A stretch of DNA of 8,097 bases from Deltaproteobacteria bacterium. GTDB lineage: Bacteria; Desulfobacterota; Desulfobacteria; Desulfobacterales; Desulfatirhabdiaceae. The DNA is taken from positions 1 through 8,097 of the forward strand of contig JAPLJE010000475.1 of assembly GCA_026388755.1 (NCBI GenBank), read 5' to 3'. A program made the translations under genes and the position numbers. Shown here piece by piece: positions 1 through 6,586 of this stretch; position 1 is the first letter of the stretch, and every line of letters starts with the position of its first letter. A model generated the notes under the pieces. That model was given only the letters and a program-made list of their open reading frames with translations. It had not been told where the DNA came from and searched no databases.

Positions 1-1
1 A

Positions 2-190
2 GTCATCACCGGCAAGCGCAATAATGCAGTGCTCATATCGGCTGAAGATTGGGCATCGATTCAAGAAACCATGTACTTACTGTCCGTTCCGGGTATGCGC
101 GAATCCATCATGGAAGGCTTGCAGGTTCCCGTTGGTAGGTCGGATGGGTTCAGAAGGGTGACCGATCCCTTTGATAGGAAAAACAAGTGA
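2..190 (+). CDS. Phd/YefM-family antitoxin, 3' end only
   Basis: The last 62 codons of a gene whose start lies before the window. The visible protein contains ISAEDWASIQETMYLLS followed by PGMRESIMEGL. This is the characteristic second half of Phd/YefM type II antitoxins, where a SAEDW/Y-ExLQETLYLL helix precedes the toxin-binding tail. Members of the family bind their own promoter through the N-terminal half and neutralise a RelE/YoeB-type toxin through the C-terminal tail. The final 20 residues (from QVPVGRSDGF on) do not look like the usual short acidic ending, so the toxin-binding tail may have diverged or been replaced. No toxin gene follows: the stop TGA (188-190) overlaps the ATG of a membrane methyltransferase. 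The toxin may lie upstream, or the antitoxin may be solitary. Family call is good; function as an active antitoxin is uncertain. Confidence 0.75.
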   Translation, partial: VITGKRNNAVLISAEDWASIQETMYLLSVPGMRESIMEGLQVPVGRSDGFRRVTDPFDRKNK

Positions 191-810
191 TGGAAGTTTC
201 GGTAAAGTATTTTTATGCCGTCGTGGGCTGGATCCTCTGGTGCACCTTCCACAGCGCCCTGATCTCCATCACCGTGACGGAATATGTGAAAAGGAAGTTG
301 GGGAACGGCTTCCGATTCTACCGCCTTTTTTACAATGTGGTGTCTGTCACGACGCTAATTCCCCTTATCTACTATTCCCGCATGATTCGTGAAGCACCTG
401 TCTTCTATTGGGAAGGTCCCTTGGCGATTATTCAGGTTTTCCTGTTGACAGCCTCCATCTATCTGTTCGTTGCCGGGGGCAGGCATTACAGCTGGGCGCA
501 GTTTTGCGGGATTGCTCAAATCAGGGCTGGACGAGCGGACGGTTCCCTTTGCAAATGCGATTCATTCGTTATGTCAGGCATCCACCGGATCATCCGGCAT
601 CCCTGGTACCTGGGAGGCATGATGATAGTATGGGTGGAGAATCTGAGCATCTCGACGATCCTGATCAACATAATCATCAGCGTTTATTTTGTTGTTGGAT
701 CCTTTCTGGAAGAGCGGAAGCTGGTGCGCGAGTTCGGCGACAAATACCGGGAATACCAGCAGACCGTCTCCATGCTTTTCCCCTGGCGATGGCTTAAAGC
801 GAAGATCTAA
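190..810 (+). CDS. Isoprenylcysteine carboxyl methyltransferase-like membrane protein
   Basis: A 206-residue integral membrane protein of the ICMT/phospholipid-methyltransferase superfamily (which also includes NnrU- and MddA-like proteins). These enzymes transfer a methyl group from S-adenosylmethionine to a lipid or small thiol substrate at the membrane. Hydrophobic segments lie at about residues 5-27, 48-66, 75-96 and a long pair at 138-172. The C-terminal SAM-binding signature is intact: R136-H137-P138-x-Y-x-G, then E174-E175, F182-G183 and the Y186/Y189 pair, ending in a proline-tryptophan motif. The N-terminal half has the FHSALIS and YRLFYN motifs seen in the NnrU/MddA-like branch. ATG at 190 overlaps the antitoxin stop (TGATG), with AGGA at 176-179; a GTG at 187 is an equally spaced alternative start. 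The substrate cannot be read from sequence. Confidence 0.8.
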   Translation: MEVSVKYFYAVVGWILWCTFHSALISITVTEYVKRKLGNGFRFYRLFYNVVSVTTLIPLIYYSRMIREAPVFYWEGPLAIIQVFLLTASIYLFVAGGRHYSWAQFCGIAQIRAGRADGSLCKCDSFVMSGIHRIIRHPWYLGGMMIVWVENLSISTILINIIISVYFVVGSFLEERKLVREFGDKYREYQQTVSMLFPWRWLKAKI

Positions 811-910
811 ATGGTACTGACCTGATTCTGGAATAAGACAGAGAACGAGAGCCGTGTTTCAAAAACAAGTCTTCAATCCCACATTTATCTGTTTTTTTAA
901 GGGTATTTTT

Positions 911-939
911 TTGACATTACGGTAATACCGTAATACAAG
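911..939 (+). promoter_or_regulatory. Candidate sigma70 promoter with embedded 19-base palindrome
   Basis: A perfect -35 TTGACA (911-916) is followed after 17 bases by a moderate -10, TACAAG (934-939). Nearly all of the spacer is a perfect palindrome, ATTACGGTA-A-TACCGTAAT (916-934). The same bases contain two direct copies of GTAATAC, at 922-928 and 930-936. A dimeric repressor bound here would block RNA polymerase. The promoter faces the DJ-1/HD-GYP gene pair and would give a leader of about 115 bases. The palindrome and -35 are seen directly; the -10 and the operator role are inference. Confidence 0.55.
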
Positions 940-1047
940 ATCTGCATATTTGAACGTCAAAAAGTTGGGAGCACTGTCCAGTAAAGATCGACATGCTATA
1001 ACCATGGCTTTGTATGGCCTGATGAATTTAAAATCCGATGACTCATG

Positions 1048-1055
1048 AAAGGAGG
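1048..1055 (+). promoter_or_regulatory. Strong ribosome binding site deciding the DJ-1 start
   Basis: AAAGGAGG ends six bases before the ATG at 1062. An in-frame ATG lies eight codons upstream at 1038, but it has no purine-rich site before it, and the Shine-Dalgarno itself would fall inside its coding sequence. The start at 1062 is therefore preferred. Confidence 0.8.
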
Positions 1056-1061
1056 CGCATA

Positions 1062-1586
1062 ATGGAACTGAATGGCAAACAGGTGATGATTCTGGTAGAG
1101 CAGGTATTCAATGACCATGAATTCTGGTACCCGTATTATCGGCTGAAGGAGGCCGGAGCAACGGTTCGGGTTGTCGGATCCGGATCCAGTAAAAGCTATG
1201 CCGGAAAATACGGAACCATCGCTACCGTGGATATGAACGCGTCCGAAGCGGCCTCATCCCTGTGCGACGGCATCATCATTCCGGGTGGTTACGCGCCGGA
1301 CCACATGCGCCGGTATCCCGAAATGGTAAAGCTGGTCCGGGATTACGACCAGGCCGGAAAAGTGGTTGCCGCCATCTGCCACGCAGGATGGATGCTGGCC
1401 TCGGCCGGAATCCTGAAAGGCAGAACCGTGACCTCGTTTGTAGCGATTCGCGATGATCTGGTCAATGCCGGGGCAAAATGGGTGGATGAAGCCGTCGTTG
1501 TTGACAACAACCTGATCACCAGCCGGAAACCAGATGACCTGCCCGTATTCATGAGAACGGTTGTCCAGGCGCTTAACAACGGCTGA
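1062..1586 (+). CDS. DJ-1/PfpI-family protein (type 1 glutamine amidotransferase-like)
   Basis: A 174-residue DJ-1/PfpI superfamily protein, normal length for PfpI/YhbO-type members. These are described as intracellular peptidases, glyoxalases or protein/nucleotide deglycases acting in carbonyl and oxidative stress. The nucleophile elbow is AAIC106-H107-AGW, with the oxyanion-type loop PGGYAPD at 74-80 and the family segment TSFVAIRDDLVNAGAKWVD near the C-terminus. The N-terminal strand reads VEQVFNDHEFWYPYYRL. Aligned on the Y-P-Y block, the Glu that normally contacts the catalytic Cys (Glu12 of PfpI, Glu18 of human DJ-1) is replaced by Asn17. That suggests an altered or lost reaction. The HD-GYP gene begins 24 bases downstream on the same strand, so the two are probably co-transcribed from the promoter near 911-939. 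Fold assignment is firm; substrate is unknown. Confidence 0.9.
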   Translation: MELNGKQVMILVEQVFNDHEFWYPYYRLKEAGATVRVVGSGSSKSYAGKYGTIATVDMNASEAASSLCDGIIIPGGYAPDHMRRYPEMVKLVRDYDQAGKVVAAICHAGWMLASAGILKGRTVTSFVAIRDDLVNAGAKWVDEAVVVDNNLITSRKPDDLPVFMRTVVQALNNG

Positions 1587-1610
1587 TGGTATCAACTGAG
1601 AAGGAAGTAA

Positions 1611-2426
1611 ATGGGAGAATTGGAAAGCCTTCTGGAAATCATTCAGGATGTGTCTGCCGGAAAATATTCCAACGACATCATGACCCTGACCGGCCCGGAC
1701 ACACCGGAGCCGGTTCGAGCGATTGCAGAAGCCATGGGACTGATGATGGTCAAGGTGGAGGCCAGGGAATATCATCTGGAGATGCTCATTTCAGAACTGA
1801 AATCTCTGAACGAAAAAATCCGTAAAAATACGATCAACACCGTATCCACAATGGCCAACGCCCTGGCTGCCAGAGATCCCTATACAAAAGGTCACACGGA
1901 ACGGGTGGCCCATCTGGCAGAACAGATTGCCAGGGGAATGGGACTTGAAGACAGCGATATCGAATATATCCGTCTGGGCGGTTTGCTGCATGATATCGGA
2001 AAAATCGGTTTCCCGGATTATTTATTTATGCCACATGAAGCAAAGAACCCGCCGGAAATAGTGAACCAGATCGTGAAACATCCGATTGTCGGCGCGGAGA
2101 TTTTACAGGAGCTGGACTTTTTAGGGCCGGCACTGGAATATGTCCGATCCCATCACGAACGTCCGGACGGAAAAGGCTACCCTCACCGGTTGAAAGATGC
2201 CGACATCCCTCTGGGCGCCAAAATCATCGCAGTGGCTGATTCATTCGATGCCATGACCACGGAACGGCCCTATCAAAAGGCCATGTCACACGATGTTGCC
2301 CTTGAAATATTTCAACGCCATGCCGGCACAAAATGGGATCCCGGATGCATTGAGGCTCTGGGGAGATATCTGGACAATCCGGACAAGGCTGATTGTTCAG
2401 CCCGTTTATCTATTGCCCAAGCCTGA
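1611..2426 (+). CDS. HD-GYP domain protein, probable cyclic-di-GMP phosphodiesterase
   Basis: A 271-residue soluble protein. Residues 1-75 form a HAMP-like/coiled-coil region (LLEIIQDVSAGKYS..., then a charged helix near 45-72) with no membrane segment. Residues 76-265 are an HD-GYP domain. The expected metal and catalytic residues are present: H95, H127-D128 in LLHDIGKIG, H157, H181-H182-E183, the G189-Y190-P191 signature in RPDGKGYP, and D210 in AVADSFDAM. Such proteins hydrolyse cyclic-di-GMP and lower its level, affecting biofilm, motility or stress responses. No receiver or other sensor domain is attached, so any input must come through the short N-terminal region. ATG at 1611 is preceded by AGAAGGAAG. 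The gene ends by overlapping the tail of the oppositely oriented glpB by 17 bases. Domain call is firm; enzyme activity is inferred from intact residues. Confidence 0.92.
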   Translation: MGELESLLEIIQDVSAGKYSNDIMTLTGPDTPEPVRAIAEAMGLMMVKVEAREYHLEMLISELKSLNEKIRKNTINTVSTMANALAARDPYTKGHTERVAHLAEQIARGMGLEDSDIEYIRLGGLLHDIGKIGFPDYLFMPHEAKNPPEIVNQIVKHPIVGAEILQELDFLGPALEYVRSHHERPDGKGYPHRLKDADIPLGAKIIAVADSFDAMTTERPYQKAMSHDVALEIFQRHAGTKWDPGCIEALGRYLDNPDKADCSARLSIAQA

Positions 2427-3520
2427 TAAAAGAAGAAACAGCACCATAAGCCGTAGCAATGGCAATTCCTGATCCGCATTTCTGGCGTATCCAGTCCTGA
2501 TGCGCCAGGATGGAGCCCGCGGCAAAGAGGTTTGAAAACGCGGGAACTCCCGATATGCTCAGCGGACGGAAATCCTTGTCGATTTCAAGCCCTGCCTGGT
2601 GGATGGGATGGCCTTTGGGATCCAGAAAATCCATAAGATACCAATTGGACCGGCTGACTGGTTGAAATACCGGCAGGTCAAAAAGGGATTCACGGATTCG
2701 TTTTCGATCCGCGGACAATCCATTTCCAAAAAAACGCCCGGTAGCCAGCAATATGCCTTTGCACCGTATTTTTTGCTCCTGCGCATTTCCGCCCGCGATA
2801 TCCAGCAGAAAACCATTGCCCGGCTCGGGGAGTACGGCAGTGACCCGCTGCTGCAGAAACTGCCGGACCCCCTTTTCAGACAGCGCTTTTTCAAACATCT
2901 CTTTAAGCCTCAGACCCGGAACGGAAGGGGGCAATGTGGGAATCTCAAAAATCTTGACGCCGGTCAGGGCTTCCAGATCCGCCTGAACCTCCAGACTGCG
3001 GTGTATGCCCAGGATCGCCGGAATACCCACGATTTTTGCATTCTGAACATGGGGCAGAATGCCTGATATCCACAATCAACCCGGGCGGCTTTTCCCTTAA
3101 GGCCAATACCGCATTTTTCATGGTCTGGGGAACACAGCCGGTGAGTTTGAGTGTTCCCTGAGGCGTCATCATCTCAAGGTTATGCGTTTTTTCCCAGTAA
3201 TAGGGGACCCCAAACGCCTTCACAAACAAAAGATACTCCTCCAGCGCGGATTGGATCTCGTTTTCAGTCAGCCGGCCATACGGATGATCGGGACAATCCT
3301 GAATCAGCGCGGCTATTCCCGCCCAGGGATCCGACCAGGACTTTTTATCTGAAATGGGATGGATGCCCAAAATGTCCAGAAAGCCGCTGGCGAATATGAT
3401 TTCGCCAGTAACACCAACCTGAACGGTATTTAGTCCGCGATTCGCCGCAAACATCGATGCAGCCATGCCGGTCATTCCGGCGCCGATAACCGCCAGATCA
3501 CAAGAAATAATTGGGGTCAT
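2410..3520 (-). pseudogene. glpB: glpB, anaerobic glycerol-3-phosphate dehydrogenase subunit B, frameshifted and internally deleted
   Basis: GlpB is the second flavoprotein-like subunit of the membrane-linked GlpABC dehydrogenase, which oxidises glycerol-3-phosphate to dihydroxyacetone phosphate. The N-terminal part (3520 down to about 3065) has the FAD motif AVIGAGMTGMAASMFA and SGFLDILG, then reads to GLIVDI at residue 152. After this the frame degenerates, ending at 2945. The C-terminal part continues in another frame from about 3066 to the stop at 2410, with IPTLPPSVPGLRL, the LATGRFFGNGL block and the terminal NLFAAGSIL...GSGIAIATAYGA. Joining the parts gives about 369 residues against roughly 420 for family members. 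The stretch missing at the junction is about 60 residues between the VDI strand and the IVGIPAILG strand. A single out-of-frame deletion of about 180-200 bases would explain both faults. The start follows glpA by six bases. It could instead be an assembly error. Confidence 0.85.
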
Positions 3521-3526
3521 CCGGGT

Positions 3527-5074
3527 TCAGTTCCTTTGTTTAAGTTCCAGATTCAGCAGCCCGCACTGCAGGGCTTCTTGAAGTTCGGACTGCATGAGCT
3601 GTCCTCCCCAGAGAACCGGACGTAGCCCTTTCCATCGTTCCCGTAAAAAGCTGCTGATGCAGGTCAACTCACGATCGGAATACGCGGCATCCCGGTCATG
3701 AAGATAGGCGGAAACCCGCAAACTGCAAAAAGCCCCCTGGCAGGGGCCTTTCCCGATCCGGCTTCTGAGGGAAATGGATCTGAGGTCCGGTTTCATCTGT
3801 TGATCCTGAATTGCGGAGATCACGCCTTCCACCACGCTCTTGGGAACCATTTCACACTCACACAGGAGCATATCCCCGGCATCATGGGCCTTGAGCCAGA
3901 GTTTTGGCGAGAGCCCGGGCTCGCTCCAGCGGCATTCCGGGCTTGCGGGAAGGGGCTGGGTCCGGGTCAGGCAGGGAGATGAAACGCCCAGACGATGGCA
4001 GACCAGATCCGCGCCTTTTTCCGCCATCAGCCGGTAAGTCGTCAGCTTTCCGCCGGAAATCGTGACAAAATTGGTGAGACCGTCATTTTCGTGGTCCAGA
4101 ACTGCAAAGCCCCGGCTTTGAGAACGGCCGCCATCTTCGGCGTGGCTTCCCAACAGAGGTCTGACGCCAGAATACGCCCGGATATAGCGGGCCGATTCCA
4201 GCATTGGAATCATTTGCGAAGCCTGGTCAACAATTCTGTCGATTTCGGGAATGGAAGGATGGGCGAGATCCGGCGCATCGATCTGAACAGATGTCGTCCC
4301 CAGTAGGGATACGGTTCCCCCGGGCACCAGAATATCTCCGTCCCCTGGAGGCCGAAGCCGGTTGATGACCCGCTGGGTGATCCGGTCCGCAGTGACCAGA
4401 AGCGAGCCTTTGGAGTAAACCATGGGGATGGAAACACCGGCAAGGGAGGCAATCTCGGCTGCCCAGGCCCCGGTAGCATTGATAACCTGTTCGGCTTCAA
4501 TAAATACTTCCTCGCCGCCTTCCGTGTGGAGCAGCCGCACCCGGCAAATCCGGCCCTTCTCGATCTCAAACCCCATCACCTGGTGACGGCAGAGCTGGGT
4601 TGTCCCCAGTTTGCGGGCATGAGAGGCATTTTCCAGGGAAAGTTTGAACGGATCAATCGAAGCATCCAGAGTCAGATATGCGGCAATCACTCGATCTGAA
4701 AGCTCAGGTTCTAGCTCTTTGGCCGCTTTGGGGTCAATTACCTCAACGGGAATACCACATCGTGCGCATAATTTCGGAAACTCCGCGATATAGGCTGCGT
4801 CATCCCCTTCGATGGCCACAAACATGCCGCCGGTATCCTCAACACAGTGCGAGGCCAGCTTTTTGAGAAGCAGGTTTTCCTCACGACATTCCACCGAAGT
4901 CATGGCGTCATTCAGCACATAACGGGCACCGCTGTGCAAAAGCCCGTGATTGCTTCCCGACGCACCGGCATTGATATCTCCACGTTCAACCAGAATACAG
5001 GCGACACCCCGGGCAATTCCCGTGCCGGTTGCGCCTCCCCCGATAATCAGTGCCTGGGTTTTATGGATTTGCAT
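3527..5074 (-). CDS. glpA: Anaerobic glycerol-3-phosphate dehydrogenase subunit A, with short deletion in the FAD-binding helix
   Basis: A 515-residue flavoprotein that catalyses FAD-dependent oxidation of sn-glycerol-3-phosphate to dihydroxyacetone phosphate. The DAO-type FAD fold starts with GGGATG (12-17). It continues with GASGSNHGLLHSGARYV (37-53), the NATGAWA block (199-205), KGSLLV, ILVPGGTVSLLGTTS, RAYSGVRPL (299-307) and SGGKLTTYRLMAE (340-352). A BFD-like [2Fe-2S] domain follows with C405-x-C407 and C445-x4-C450. ATG at 5074 is chosen because AAAGGAGAT lies just upstream; an in-frame ATG at 5134 would add 20 residues that resemble no family sequence. Oddity: between GTGIAR and GVACILVE the family normally has about five more residues (a D-[LC]-ALR-type stretch), so only 12 residues separate the glycine motif from Glu30. 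The enzyme may be impaired, or this may be a sequence error. Lies between ugpC and glpB on the same strand. Confidence 0.92.
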   Translation of the reverse strand: MQIHKTQALIIGGGATGTGIARGVACILVERGDINAGASGSNHGLLHSGARYVLNDAMTSVECREENLLLKKLASHCVEDTGGMFVAIEGDDAAYIAEFPKLCARCGIPVEVIDPKAAKELEPELSDRVIAAYLTLDASIDPFKLSLENASHARKLGTTQLCRHQVMGFEIEKGRICRVRLLHTEGGEEVFIEAEQVINATGAWAAEIASLAGVSIPMVYSKGSLLVTADRITQRVINRLRPPGDGDILVPGGTVSLLGTTSVQIDAPDLAHPSIPEIDRIVDQASQMIPMLESARYIRAYSGVRPLLGSHAEDGGRSQSRGFAVLDHENDGLTNFVTISGGKLTTYRLMAEKGADLVCHRLGVSSPCLTRTQPLPASPECRWSEPGLSPKLWLKAHDAGDMLLCECEMVPKSVVEGVISAIQDQQMKPDLRSISLRSRIGKGPCQGAFCSLRVSAYLHDRDAAYSDRELTCISSFLRERWKGLRPVLWGGQLMQSELQEALQCGLLNLELKQRN

Positions 5075-5085
5075 GAAAAATAGAT

Positions 5086-5092
5086 CTCCTTT
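5086..5092 (-). promoter_or_regulatory. Ribosome binding site deciding the glpA start
   Basis: Read on the minus strand, AAAGGAG lies 11 bases before the ATG at 5074. It favours that start over the longer in-frame ATG at 5134, which has no comparable site. Confidence 0.7.
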
Positions 5093-5143
5093 ACCATAAA
5101 AATACCCCGGAAGTGAAGGTGTCCCACCTGCCATTTGCGGTCA

Positions 5144-5163
5144 GGCCAAAAGATCTTCTGGCC
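5144..5163 (-). repeat. Imperfect 20-base palindrome between ugpC and glpA
   Basis: GGCCAAAAGA followed directly by TCTTCTGGCC: nine of ten symmetric positions pair. It sits in the 142-base gap between the ugpC stop and the glpA start. It could be an intercistronic hairpin that sets the relative level of ATPase and dehydrogenase message, or an operator. No T-run follows on the minus strand, so it is not a standard terminator. Apart from this and the glpA ribosome binding site, I see nothing in the gap. Confidence 0.4.
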
Positions 5164-5216
5164 GCGCTCCCTGAAATGTTCGTGGGGTGTATCGATCGCT
5201 GGTTCATCACCGTTTA

Positions 5217-6323
5217 TCAATAAATGGCCAGGGTCGATTCCGCATCAAAAATATGCATTTGGTTGAGGTTCAGGGCAACCCGGACCCGGTCGTCCAGGCG
5301 GATCATTTTCTTTCCGTCACACCGGGCGATTAACGATGTCCCATCAAAACGGATGTGAACGTGGGACTCGTTTCCCAGCGGTTCTACCACATCCACGATG
5401 CCGTTGACCTTCCAGGTTTCCGGAAACGGCCCTTCGGTATCTTCAACCATCAGATCTTCCGTACGAAGCCCCACAATAACCGGTTGTCCTTCCTCAAACG
5501 CCTTTCCCAAAAGCAGCGGCTTATCCGGAACCGGGACCTGAAATTTTCCGTTAAAATCCAGATTCCACCCCGCACCGTTTTTAACCATTCGGGCAGGCAC
5601 CAGATTCATGGGAGGACTTCCAATAAAGCCTGCCACAAACGTGTTTACCGGATTCTGAAACAGATCGATGGGCTTGCCCACTTGCTCGATGTAACCGTCC
5701 CGAAGCACGACGATACGATCCGCAAGAGTCATGGCCTCCACCTGGTCATGGGTGACATAAATGACGGTGGACTGCACCTTGTGATGAAGACGTTTAATTT
5801 CAGCGCGCATCTGTGTTCGCAGCTTTGCATCCAGATTCGAAAGCGGCTCATCGAATAAAAACACCGCCGGCTTTCGCACGATGGCCCTTCCCATTGCCAC
5901 CCGCTGGCGCTGACCACCGGAAAGTTCAAATGGCTTTCTCTGCAACAACTGTTCCAGACCCAGAATTTCGGCGGCTTCCTGGACCCGGGATTTGATCTCA
6001 TCGGCCGGTGTTTTTTTAAGCTTTAATCCAAAAGACATGTTCTCCATCACATTCATGTGCGGATACAGGGCGTAATTCTGAAAAACCATCGCAATATCCC
6101 TGTCCTTTGGCGCAATGTCATTCACCACACGATCGCCGATACGTATCACACCCCCGGTGATTTTCTCAAGGCCGGCAACCATCCGCAAAATGGTGGATTT
6201 CCCACACCCCGAAGGGCCCACCAGAACAATGAATTCCCGGCTCTCGATGCAAAGGGATACGCCATGAACGACTTCCACCTTTCCGAACTGTTTCACCACC
6301 TGTTCCAGGATAACGTTTGCCAT
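5217..6323 (-). CDS. ugpC: sn-Glycerol-3-phosphate ABC importer ATPase UgpC
   Basis: A 368-residue ATPase of the MalK/UgpC/MsmX type, full length for the family, that powers import of glycerol-3-phosphate by the inner-membrane UgpAE permease. All nucleotide-binding motifs are present: Walker [10 protein letters not shown] (36-44), Q-loop Q82, signature LSGGQ (134-138), Walker B VFLFDEP (154-160), D-loop SNLDAK (162-167) and switch His192 in VTHDQ. Residues from about 240 form the C-terminal OB/TOBE regulatory domain, containing GLRTED and HIRFDG. Start ATG at 6323 has AGGA eight to nine bases upstream. It is divergent from ugpB and lies first in a leftward operon with glpA and glpB. Related ATPases serve other sugars; the UgpC call rests on both sequence style and the adjacent ugpB, ugpA and glpA genes. 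Confidence 0.93.
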   Translation of the reverse strand: MANVILEQVVKQFGKVEVVHGVSLCIESREFIVLVGPSGCGKSTILRMVAGLEKITGGVIRIGDRVVNDIAPKDRDIAMVFQNYALYPHMNVMENMSFGLKLKKTPADEIKSRVQEAAEILGLEQLLQRKPFELSGGQRQRVAMGRAIVRKPAVFLFDEPLSNLDAKLRTQMRAEIKRLHHKVQSTVIYVTHDQVEAMTLADRIVVLRDGYIEQVGKPIDLFQNPVNTFVAGFIGSPPMNLVPARMVKNGAGWNLDFNGKFQVPVPDKPLLLGKAFEEGQPVIVGLRTEDLMVEDTEGPFPETWKVNGIVDVVEPLGNESHVHIRFDGTSLIARCDGKKMIRLDDRVRVALNLNQMHIFDAESTLAIY

Positions 6324-6451
6324 GATACGGAGTCCTATTCGTTAGATATAAATGATAGCAATGGATTGTTAAAACCATGTTTTCAGGGTTCAAGTCAAGC
6401 ATTCTTTATGAACTGCCGAGGATGCGTCTTCCCGCTGCATGGACCAAGCGC

Positions 6452-6466
6452 CAAGATTTAATCTTG
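6452..6466. repeat. 15-base palindrome overlapping the ugpB -35 element
   Basis: CAAGATT-T-AATCTTG, a perfect inverted repeat with seven-base arms. Its right arm shares three bases (6464-6466) with the -35 TTGACT. Possible regulator site for the divergent ugpB/ugpC region. No regulator gene is in the window, so the role is inference. Confidence 0.4.
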
Positions 6467-6492
6467 ACTCAAATAGATATTGTCGTTATAGG
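6464..6492 (+). promoter_or_regulatory. Candidate sigma70 promoter for ugpB
   Basis: TTGACT (6464-6469), a 17-base spacer and TATAGG (6487-6492) match the sigma70 pattern at five of six and four of six positions. The predicted start near 6499 would give a leader of about 88 bases before the ugpB ATG. I found no equally good promoter on the minus strand for ugpC within 6324-6586. Confidence 0.55.
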
Positions 6493-6548
6493 CCTTAGTA
6501 ATAAACAATCAACGTTTCTGGCACATCCATGAAATTATCCACAGCCGA

Positions 6549-6566
6549 TTGATCTATATAAATCAA
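6549..6566. promoter_or_regulatory. 18-base palindrome in the ugpB leader, candidate operator
   Basis: TTGAT-C-TATATA-A-ATCAA: eight of nine symmetric positions pair. It lies between the predicted transcription start and the ugpB ribosome binding site (AAAGGAGG, 6573-6580), where a repressor could act as a roadblock. The arms resemble an FNR half-site pair, but the spacing is eight rather than four bases, so FNR is not supported. Confidence 0.4.
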
Positions 6567-6586
6567 CTAATTAAAGGAGGGCCGAA

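Noticed and set aside
850..912. T-rich stretch after the methyltransferase gene as a rho-independent terminator.
   Set aside because: T-runs are present but no stable hairpin precedes them.
1004..1048. A 14-codon open frame (MALYGLMNLKSDDS) ending just at the ribosome binding site of the DJ-1 gene, possible leader peptide.
   Set aside because: No ribosome binding site precedes it and it has no run of regulatory codons; short frames of this size arise by chance.
1254..1775. Long open frame on the minus strand across the DJ-1 gene, and similar long antisense frames under glpA, ugpC and ugpB.
   Set aside because: They are antisense to well-recognised genes and show no family motifs.
2945..3080. 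Programmed ribosomal frameshifting in glpB.
   Set aside because: There is no slippery heptamer at the junction, and about 60 family residues are missing there, which a frameshift alone cannot restore.
5075..5134. Longer glpA start adding 20 residues.
   Set aside because: The added residues resemble nothing in the family, and the strong ribosome binding site sits inside that stretch, ahead of the ATG at 5074.
5075..5208. Open frame on the minus strand between ugpC and glpA, including a 38-codon frame from ATG at 5208.
   Set aside because: No recognisable family motif, no ribosome binding site, and the frames depend on ordinary spacer sequence.
6549..6566. FNR box (TTGAT-N4-ATCAA).
   Set aside because: The half-sites are separated by eight bases instead of four.
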